Shown here in pieces: positions 1 to 5,304 of a stretch of DNA of 18,263 nucleotides; position 1 is the stretch's first letter, and each line of letters opens with the position of its first letter. This stretch comes from CAWBNS01 sp964445105 (lineage in GTDB: Bacteria; Chlamydiota; Chlamydiia; Chlamydiales; JAJFMA01): positions 1 through 18,263 of the forward strand of contig CAYUJS010000039.1 of NCBI GenBank assembly GCA_964445105.1, read 5' to 3'. The notes under the pieces are model-generated. The model ran no database searches. It had not been told where the DNA came from and worked only from the letters and a program-made list of their open reading frames with translations. The position numbers were made by a program, and so were the translations under genes.

Positions 1-233
1 GAGAAAGAGAAAACTGGCCCGGCAGAAGGGGACTAGACATTGGCGTAGCCTCATGATTTGTGAAGCGGGCAGCCTAGCACACATTAAAATTTAAACACGA
101 TTGTTTTCCAATGCGCGGGTGCAACTCAAACATGTGCTTTAGTATAGAGTAGAAGCTGCTTATATAGCACGGCAAGGCAGCCACCTTAAGACGCAATATA
201 ATTTAACTCCTTGCCGCCGATCTAGGGGGTCTT

Positions 234-580
234 ATGGTGGATATGTATCATTTATGCGATTACCTGCAGCAGCAGCCGCAGCCTGGAGCCCGAACGTGGC
301 AAAAGAGGGCAAGGTGAAGCAGGTGCTGCAAAAGCACACTAGGGCATGCCCGGAGCATGAAGATCTGCGTAAATGTATCCAGTACATCCACAATCGGCCC
401 GGCCAATTCAAGTATGCCGAGGCGATTAAAAAGGGCCTGCCGATAGATGCAGAGAAAGTAGAAAGCACAAACCGCCATTTGATACAGGCGAGGCGGAAGT
501 GTGGTGGAGCAGAGGCAGTGCCGGTGATATGGCAAACCTCCGAGTCCTCAGGGCGAATGAAGAGTGGAAAACGCTCTGGC
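234..580 (+). pseudogene. degraded IS transposase, C-terminal remnant with frameshifts
   Basis: This is the C-terminal part of a transposase read in three successive frames. From 234 one frame gives MVDMYHLCDYL, like the block after the central catalytic region in ISKra4-type transposases. A second frame (about 300-495) gives PEHEDLRKCIQYIHNRPGQF and then KKGLPI...VESTNRHLIQAR, close to the family C-terminal motif GLPIGSGE(V/I)ES...HLIQ.RLK. A third frame (from about 502) gives WW...NLRVLRANEEWKTLW, the usual end of these proteins. At least two frameshifts, near 295-310 and 490-502, break the gene. The expected GSGE has become DAEK, and the N-terminal half is missing. No terminal inverted repeats or target duplication were found. 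The family assignment is from memory of the motifs; that this is a dead transposase is fairly certain. Confidence 0.75.
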
Positions 581-656
581 AAATTGAGACCACTTGTAGG
601 CGTGTTGGTGGTGAGTACAGCTTTGAATTAAAACCGCATTGCAGGCGCTTTGGGCC

Positions 657-1520
657 TCAGCGCGGCTCTACGAAATGAGGGCGCGGTTGCTTGATGACAA
701 ACGAAGCGACGTCAATAGCTTGTTCTTCGGTTAGCATCGGCTTCTGGCTCTCATGGGGCATGTTGTAATAAACGAACGAAGAGAGCATGCGGAGGTTGTT
801 CATACCAGCGCCATCGTTGAAAGAGTTTGGGCCCCAGACAGGGGGGATGCCTGTCGAGCCAGCTCCGTTGGACATGTGGCAGCGCGCGCAATAGGCGGCA
901 TATATTTTTTTTCCGTTTAAGGGATCCGGGGTATGCTTGGCCTTAAGGCCTTTCAGTCCTAGCCACGGAAGAGGCACGTCCTTAAGCTCTTTGAATTCGG
1001 CAGAAAGCCATTCCAAGTAGATCACCAGGTTTATCATAACCGGATCGTCTTCAGGCGGAGCTCTTCCGTTTAGGCTGCGCATAAAGCAGTTCTCGATGCG
1101 CTGTTTAAGGGTGATGGTGCTTTTGGATCGTGCAGAGTACCTAGGATAGAGCTGGGCGACGCCTGCAAGCGAGATACCGCCGTTCCACCCCCCCAAGGTG
1201 TTGCCCCCGCAGAAATGGCAATTGACACAAGAAATTGTCCCACCTACAAACTGCTTGGCATATTCTGGTGTTCTGCAAAAAATACGAAAGCCCTCCATCA
1301 CTTCTTCATGAATCTCCGCTGGTGCTTGCTGGGGGTCGATCAAGTTAAAAGAAAAAATCTGGCCGTCCGGCTTGGTGTAGTGATAGTACTGCTTTAGGGA
1401 CGGGCTGATCTTGATGCCGTCGATTGTATAACGTCGATGAACCATCTCATAGTGCAGCAGAAGCACATAGGCAAAAGTTAGCACGACTGGAATGGAAATC
1501 CAGAGCAAAGCCTTTTTCAA
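657..1520 (-). CDS. tsdA: membrane-anchored dihaem cytochrome c, thiosulfate dehydrogenase (TsdA)-like
   Basis: This 287-residue protein has two haem c attachment motifs, CVNCH (98-102) and CARCH (211-215), each in its own cytochrome domain. An uncleaved-looking hydrophobic anchor lies at about residues 4-22, so the haem domains should face the periplasm. Blocks such as GGWNGGISLAGV (110-121), RIENCFMRSLNG (141-152), WGPNSFNDGAGM (229-240), NMP (253-255) and RPHF (280-283) match TsdA-type enzymes, which oxidise thiosulfate to tetrathionate or run the reverse reaction. Cys145 is a candidate axial ligand of haem 1 (His/Cys ligation is known in TsdA), and Met254 or Met240 of haem 2; these are inferences. 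The start is TTG, chosen because GGGAGGG lies 5 bases upstream. A transposase fossil abuts the 3' end. The dihaem cytochrome call is secure; the substrate is not. Confidence 0.82.
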   Translation of the reverse strand: MKKALLWISIPVVLTFAYVLLLHYEMVHRRYTIDGIKISPSLKQYYHYTKPDGQIFSFNLIDPQQAPAEIHEEVMEGFRIFCRTPEYAKQFVGGTISCVNCHFCGGNTLGGWNGGISLAGVAQLYPRYSARSKSTITLKQRIENCFMRSLNGRAPPEDDPVMINLVIYLEWLSAEFKELKDVPLPWLGLKGLKAKHTPDPLNGKKIYAAYCARCHMSNGAGSTGIPPVWGPNSFNDGAGMNNLRMLSSFVYYNMPHESQKPMLTEEQAIDVASFVIKQPRPHFVEPR

Positions 1521-1545
1521 ATCGGCCCTCCCAAGCGATCTACTT

Positions 1546-1581
1546 ACTCACTTTATAGGGTTAATACTTTGCTAAGTGAGT
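1546..1581. promoter_or_regulatory. 8-bp inverted repeat flanking the -10 box, candidate operator
   Basis: ACTCACTT (1546-1553) and AAGTGAGT (1574-1581) are perfect inverted repeats separated by 20 bases. They bracket the predicted -10 of the cytochrome promoter, one arm lying in the spacer and the other near the start site. This is the usual geometry for a repressor site, but no regulator gene lies nearby. Confidence 0.35.
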
Positions 1582-1590
1582 TGTTGTAAA
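1561..1590 (-). promoter_or_regulatory. predicted promoter of the cytochrome gene
   Basis: On the minus strand TTTACA (1590-1585) is followed after 18 bases by TATTAA (1566-1561), a fair sigma-70-like pair. This gives a leader of about 30 bases before the GGGAGGG ribosome site and TTG start at 1520. Another TATAAA lies at 1557-1552 but has no good -35 at normal spacing. Confidence 0.4.
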
Positions 1591-1624
1591 GCGGCAGCTA
1601 TCGCTAAAAAAGAAACTTGCTCAG
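1590..1624 (-). repeat. dispersed element core, copy D
   Basis: Read on the minus strand this starts CTGAGCAAGTTTC, continues with a T run, then TAGCGAT and AGCTGCCGCT. It matches the 3' half of the longer elements at 3220-3294 and 12353-12426. It ends about 70 bases before the cytochrome start codon and points toward that gene. Confidence 0.55.
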
Positions 1625-1651
1625 CTCGGGCCAGCCAACGGTTGTAATGGG

Positions 1652-2458
1652 CTAGTGCGAACTGATGTGGTCGTAAATGTCTTCTGCGAGGGAGTAGGCG
1701 TCGTTAGCGAAGCTGAAGCCAGCTAAGAACTGGTTGACGGGGTATTTTTTAGAGATAATTTCTACTGCCGAAGATAAGATCATCTGTAAGAGCTTCGAGC
1801 GCGGTTTTGTGGATTGAATCTTTACTTTTTCCAGCGCAAAATAGACTGAGTTTTGCTTAAGCACGTCAGCGTACGTTCGCGCGTCGAGGCAGGTGGCTAA
1901 TGCTAGGTGGATGGAGGCTGGCAGAGCATCCTCTTTCTGTAATTTAAGGTACCTGATCGTTCTTAGTACGATTAAATGTGTGCAGCTGGTACTGACTATG
2001 CTGACTGCGGGGGAGGCTATTGCCATAGGTTTTAGGACTTTATTGAGGGCGACGGCAGTTGGCTTTGGCGCAAAAGTCATCAGGTTGTGGCCCAAAAACG
2101 ACAGCGTGTTCAAGGCTGAGCCAATTGCTTGTAAGCCATTGCTGCAAGCAGCTCCTCGATCGCCCTGCTGCCAAGCAGAGAATGCTAGTCTTGTCCGATG
2201 TGCGAGCTCCCGGAGGGGGTAGTCGATGTGTAGAAGGGATGAAAAAGAGCTATAAAAGCGCGCTCCCTGCATGGCTATTGGCGGCAGCCCGCCCCAGATT
2301 CCGTCTAGTAGAAATAGTCCGCGGCAACCCAAGTTCGCAGTGCGGCTCATTAGCTGTCGCTCTACAGGGCCTGGCCTGGAAGGCAAATGTAGTGTAATGA
2401 TAGAGATAAACATGACAGCAAAGTGTACCTGTTTTGGCGATAAAGACGCAACAAACAC
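1652..2458 (-). CDS. hypothetical protein with hydrophobic segments
   Basis: I do not recognise this 268-residue frame. The furthest start is GTG at 2458, with CAGG six bases upstream; ATG starts at 2413 (residue 16) and 2350 (residue 37) are alternatives. Moderately hydrophobic stretches occur near residues 12-24, 46-62 and 141-170, and a basic helical region near 210-235 (EKVKIQSTKPRSKLLQMILS). The C terminus is acidic and aromatic (NDAYSLAEDIYDHISSH). Paired hydrophobic lobes without a cleavable signal peptide resemble chlamydial inclusion-membrane or other lineage-specific proteins, but that is only an impression. It lies upstream of the cytochrome gene on the same strand, separated by 131 bases carrying a promoter and repeat. 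The long competing frames on the opposite strand make gene status less than certain. Confidence 0.5.
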   Translation of the reverse strand: MFVASLSPKQVHFAVMFISIITLHLPSRPGPVERQLMSRTANLGCRGLFLLDGIWGGLPPIAMQGARFYSSFSSLLHIDYPLRELAHRTRLAFSAWQQGDRGAACSNGLQAIGSALNTLSFLGHNLMTFAPKPTAVALNKVLKPMAIASPAVSIVSTSCTHLIVLRTIRYLKLQKEDALPASIHLALATCLDARTYADVLKQNSVYFALEKVKIQSTKPRSKLLQMILSSAVEIISKKYPVNQFLAGFSFANDAYSLAEDIYDHISSH

Positions 2459-2495
2459 GCGGCACCTGAGCTTGCACCTCGCAGCGCTTCAATAG

Positions 2496-2611
2496 TTGCT
2501 AAAATTCTAATAATAAAAATTTTATGATCCGTTAGATTTTATGGAAATTTACTATTTTAAAAAATAACGAACACTGGTAGGGTTCAGATGAAAGCAAAAT
2601 GAGGAGGAAAA
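2496..2611 (+). promoter_or_regulatory. AT-rich leader with strong ribosome binding site
   Basis: The stretch before the small exported-protein gene is much more AT-rich than its surroundings and probably holds its promoter. Candidate boxes (TTGCTA at 2496, TATGAT at 2523) are spaced too far apart to be convincing. GAGGAGG at 2601-2607, four bases before the ATG at 2612, is a near-perfect Shine-Dalgarno sequence and fixes the start. Confidence 0.4.
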
Positions 2612-3040
2612 ATGAATAAACGGATATTTTCAGCCATTGTATTAGCTTTGTCGGCCTGCTTGGGATCGCTTTTGGCTCTAGACGGCGCGCCAGCAGCTAC
2701 ACAGTCGGCCGCTGCCTTCGATGAGCAGCAGTTCTATAGCCAGCTTCAAGGCGAGATCAAAAAAACGAGCGATCGCTTGGCAGAGCTTGAGAAAAAAGTG
2801 ACGGCCGAAAATAAGAATTTTGACGGCGAGCTCAAAGATGAATTCAACGCTAAAGTAAACACGCTCGGAGCTAAACAAGTTTTGTATAAAAATTTTGAAA
2901 ATACCCCTTCTATTACGAGTGCTGTAGTCCGTGCTTCCCTGCTAAAAACTTTTCAAAAAGAGGTCATAAATGATAAAGACTTGGAAGAGTTGCAGCAGGT
3001 TGTAAACGAAGAAAAAGCCAAGGGTCTACCTGCAAAATAG
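2612..3040 (+). CDS. small exported coiled-coil protein or lipoprotein
   Basis: This 142-residue protein starts with a typical export signal: basic MNKR, a hydrophobic core (residues 5-22) and the lipobox-like L13-S14-A15-C16. It could be lipidated at Cys16, or cleaved by signal peptidase I after an Ala near residue 28 or 29. The rest is charged and mostly helical, with a coiled-coil segment at about 40-80 (QGEIKKTSDRLAELEKKV) and a second helix at about 108-137. There are no catalytic motifs. The strong ribosome site (GAGGAGG, spacing four) suggests high expression. I see no assignable family; periplasmic or outer-membrane structural proteins of this size are common. It has no obvious operon partner, as about 330 bases of structured non-coding DNA follow. 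Confidence 0.72.
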   Translation: MNKRIFSAIVLALSACLGSLLALDGAPAATQSAAAFDEQQFYSQLQGEIKKTSDRLAELEKKVTAENKNFDGELKDEFNAKVNTLGAKQVLYKNFENTPSITSAVVRASLLKTFQKEVINDKDLEELQQVVNEEKAKGLPAK

Positions 3041-3044
3041 GCGG

Positions 3045-3073
3045 CAAGGTGGCTGTCCTTGGTTTATTTTTTC
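3045..3073 (+). terminator. weak rho-independent terminator
   Basis: CAAGG (3045-3049) and CCTTG (3057-3061) form a 5-bp stem with a 7-base loop, followed by a T-rich run (GTTTATTTTTTCT). It begins five bases after the stop of the small exported-protein gene. The stem is short, so termination may be partial. Confidence 0.35.
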
Positions 3074-3102
3074 TAAGATCTGCTTGAGGAGCACAAAGGC
3101 AC

Positions 3103-3173
3103 CTGCTGGGTCAGTGGGGCGGTGTTTTGAGACGTGACCCAGCAGTTCCCCTAAAAAAGGGGAACCAACTGCT
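3103..3173. other. two mutually exclusive hairpins
   Basis: CTGCTGGGTCA (3103-3113) pairs perfectly over 11 bp with TGACCCAGCAG (3135-3145), with a 21-base loop. The next segment forms a second hairpin: TTCCCC (3146-3151) with GGGGAA (3159-3164), extended by AGCAG (3141-3145) pairing with CTGCT (3169-3173) across a CCAA bulge. Both structures use AGCAG at 3141-3145, so the full forms compete. No T run follows, so this is not an ordinary terminator. Confidence 0.5.
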
Positions 3174-3209
3174 CTCGGGGCTGCCATCAGTCTGGTTTTG
3201 CTCCTTACC

Positions 3210-3225
3210 CGTAGCTTCTGCTACG
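3210..3225. other. small perfect hairpin at the edge of repeat copy A
   Basis: CGTAGC (3210-3215) and GCTACG (3220-3225) pair around a TTCT loop. The right arm is the first six bases of repeat copy A; the left arm is absent in copy B, so the hairpin is specific to this site. Confidence 0.4.
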
Positions 3226-3294
3226 AATTCGTCGCAAACAGAGCCTACTGTCAGCCCTCACTGAACCGATTTCTTCTTTTTAGAGAGAGCTGCT
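3220..3294 (+). repeat. dispersed ~75-bp element, copy A
   Basis: Hand alignment with 12353-12426 gives about 64 of 75 columns identical, with 38 of the first 39 bases the same. The conserved 5' half contains the palindrome ACGAATTCGT (3222-3231) and the spaced inverted repeat TCAG-N6-CTGA (3251-3264). The 3' half is T-rich, then TAG and GAGCTGCT. It ends 18 bases before the -35 of the typA promoter, as copy B does before its promoter. Confidence 0.7.
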
Positions 3295-3312
3295 GGGCGT
3301 GACCGTTTCCCC

Positions 3313-3342
3313 TTGCTTTTAATCTTTAGCGATTTCTATAAT
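3313..3342 (+). promoter_or_regulatory. predicted typA promoter
   Basis: TTGCTT (3313-3318), an 18-base spacer and a consensus TATAAT (3337-3342). Transcription should start near 3349, giving a leader of only about 20-27 bases with no clear Shine-Dalgarno sequence. Confidence 0.6.
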
Positions 3343-3369
3343 CTTTCACATTGCAAATCAACAAACTAA

Positions 3370-5190
3370 GTGTATATGCGCAACGCGAGCTTCATTAGAA
3401 ATATTGCTATCATCGCCCACATTGACCATGGCAAGACAACACTCCTCGATGCCCTCCTGAGGCAATCGCACATTTTTCGAGATAACGAAATAATCCCTGA
3501 GCGGGTCATGGACTCGTACGACCAAGAGCGCGAGCGTGGCATTACCATCTACGCCAAGCATACGAGCATCGACTACGGCGAATACTGCATCAACATCATT
3601 GACACGCCCGGTCACTCCGATTTTTCCGGAGAGGTGGAGCGCGTGCTGGGAATGGTAAATTCCGTACTATTGTTGGTGGATGCTCGTGAGGGCCCTATGC
3701 CACAGACGCGCTTTGTTCTGTCGAAAGCTTTGAAGATGGGCTTAAATCCCATCGTTGTTATCAATAAGATCGACCGTCCTGCTGCCGACCCAGAAAGAGC
3801 GCTGAACTTGACCTTTGATCTATTCGTCGAGCTGGGCGCTACAGACGAGCAGCTAGACTTTAAATATTGCTACGCTTCGGGTTTGAACGGATTTGCTGTG
3901 CAGCACGTGAATGATCCACGCGTGGATATGGCTCCTTTGTGTGATTTGATTTTAACAGCTGTTCCTCCGCCGGAAGCAGATGAGACGTTGCCCTTTTGCA
4001 TGCAGGTCATGACCACGACTTATAACGATTTCGTGGGCCGCCAAGCAACCGGTCGCGTTCTTCACGGCAAGGTGGTTAAAGGGCAGAACGTCATGTGCGT
4101 CGGCGCCGATGGAAACACTACTACGCACCAGATCACTAAAGTAGAAGGCTATCAAGGGCTGAAAAGAGTGATCTTTGAAGTCGGCGTAGCGGGCGACATC
4201 ATTAGCCTGTCCGGCATTCCTGAAGTGATGATAGGCGACACCTTGTGTGATCCGAAATCTGAGGTCCGTCTACCACCGATTGCGTTAGATGAACCTTCTG
4301 TCTCGGTGAATATGTGGGTAAATAACAGCCCTTTTGCAGGCCGTGACGGCAAAAACATTACTTTTAACAAGATCAAAGAACGCTTGTGGAGAGAAAAACG
4401 CGCAAATATTTCGTTGCGTATCGAAGAATCTGCAGCTGGTGACGAAGCGATGACAGTATCTGGTCGCGGTGAGTTGCATCTGGCTGTATTAATCGAGGCG
4501 ATGCGTAGGGAAGGTTTTGAGCTGACCGTTTCCAAGCCAAAAGTTATCTTGAAGCAGATCGACGGCCAAACTCATGAGCCTATCGAACGCGTTTACATTG
4601 AAGTGCCGGAGCAATATTCTGGCGCAGTGATCGAAGAGTTGGCGCGTCGTAAGGGCGAGATGCAAATGTTGAGCACTAACGAACATTCGCTTACTTCGCT
4701 CGAATTTCTACTCCCTACGCGCGGTTTAATGGGCTATCGCAACGAGTTCCTAACGCAGACAAGAGGCCTAGGCGTACTCACAGCTATCTTTGAGGCCTTC
4801 ATGCCTTGGAAAGGCGCTATTCCGCAGCGTCAGAAAGGCGTACTGATCTCCATGTGCGATGGGCGTTCCAACGCTTACGGCTTAGACGCTATTCAGGAGC
4901 GCGGCACTCTATTCATCGGGGCTGGAGAGGATGTCTATGAAGGCATGATCATCGGCGAACATAGCCGTGACAATGACCTCGTGGTAAATGCGACTAAAGC
5001 GAAACAGCTTACCAATATGCGTGCCTCTGGCACCGATGACAACATCCAGCTCACACCGCCACGTAAGCTGGGTCTTGAGCAGGCCATCGACTTCATCGAA
5101 GACGATGAAGTGATCGAGGTCACGCCTAACTTTATCCGCCAACGCAAGCAAATCCTGAAAGAAGGTGACCGTAAGCGCGTTAGGAAGTAG
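3370..5190 (+). CDS. typA: ribosome-associated GTPase TypA/BipA
   Basis: This translational GTPase of the EF-G/LepA class binds the ribosome and helps 50S assembly and stress or cold adaptation. The G motifs are intact: AHIDHGKTT (16-24), RGITI (56-60), DTPGH (78-82) and NKID (132-135). A beta-barrel domain II, EF-G-like domains and the BipA-specific C-terminal domain (LTPPRKLGLEQAIDFIEDDEVIEVTP, near 563-588) follow. The length of 606 is almost that of E. coli BipA. The longest frame starts at GTG 3370; ATG at 3376, two codons on, may be the true start. Neither has an obvious ribosome site, unusual beside the strong ones on neighbouring genes. A consensus -10 box sits just upstream, so it probably has its own promoter. 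The identification is firm. Confidence 0.96.
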   Translation: MYMRNASFIRNIAIIAHIDHGKTTLLDALLRQSHIFRDNEIIPERVMDSYDQERERGITIYAKHTSIDYGEYCINIIDTPGHSDFSGEVERVLGMVNSVLLLVDAREGPMPQTRFVLSKALKMGLNPIVVINKIDRPAADPERALNLTFDLFVELGATDEQLDFKYCYASGLNGFAVQHVNDPRVDMAPLCDLILTAVPPPEADETLPFCMQVMTTTYNDFVGRQATGRVLHGKVVKGQNVMCVGADGNTTTHQITKVEGYQGLKRVIFEVGVAGDIISLSGIPEVMIGDTLCDPKSEVRLPPIALDEPSVSVNMWVNNSPFAGRDGKNITFNKIKERLWREKRANISLRIEESAAGDEAMTVSGRGELHLAVLIEAMRREGFELTVSKPKVILKQIDGQTHEPIERVYIEVPEQYSGAVIEELARRKGEMQMLSTNEHSLTSLEFLLPTRGLMGYRNEFLTQTRGLGVLTAIFEAFMPWKGAIPQRQKGVLISMCDGRSNAYGLDAIQERGTLFIGAGEDVYEGMIIGEHSRDNDLVVNATKAKQLTNMRASGTDDNIQLTPPRKLGLEQAIDFIEDDEVIEVTPNFIRQRKQILKEGDRKRVRK

Positions 5191-5193
5191 CCA

Positions 5194-5222
5194 TTCACAA
5201 TTATTGCTTTGAGGGGTACAAT
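5194..5222 (+). promoter_or_regulatory. possible promoter between typA and pgpH
   Basis: TTCACA (5194-5199), 17 bases, TACAAT (5217-5222) is a good sigma-70-like match directly after the typA stop codon. A start near 5229 would leave a leader of about 29 bases before the pgpH ATG at 5258. If this promoter is the main one, the short reading frame at 5221 is not transcribed whole. Confidence 0.4.
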
Positions 5223-5304
5223 GAGCGCAATGACATCAGTTTCAGAGAGCGACGTGCATGGCCACATCCGAAGAGTTTCCGGAGTCTTCCATACCGACCC
5301 ATAA
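5221..5304 (+). CDS. possible 27-codon upstream ORF overlapping the pgpH start
   Basis: ATG at 5221 is preceded by GAGGGG (5211-5216) at a spacing of four, the best ribosome site in the intergenic gap. The frame (MSAMTSVSESDVHGHIRRVS...) stops at 5302-5304, inside the pgpH gene in a different frame. It could be a leader peptide tuning or coupling pgpH translation on readthrough mRNA from typA. The same bases overlap a promoter-like TACAAT, so both readings cannot hold for one transcript. Gene status is doubtful. Confidence 0.22.
   Translation: MSAMTSVSESDVHGHIRRVSGVFHTDP

Noticed and set aside
1..94. Frames open from the window start (one ends at 34-36, one at about 94) that might be the end of an upstream gene
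   Set aside because: Too short to choose between, and no recognisable C-terminal motif.
232..582. Minus-strand frame of 116 codons opposite the transposase remnant
   Set aside because: The plus strand shows clear transposase motifs; this frame has no protein-like motif and is a shadow.
1893..2495. Several plus-strand frames opposite the hypothetical leftward gene
   Set aside because: Arg/Ser/Ala-rich, overlapping in different frames, without ribosome sites or motifs; most likely shadows, although they lower confidence in the leftward gene.
3045..3369. Search for tRNA or other known RNA genes in the gap before typA
   Set aside because: No TTCGA-type T loop, acceptor pairing or known RNA signature; only the hairpins and repeat listed.
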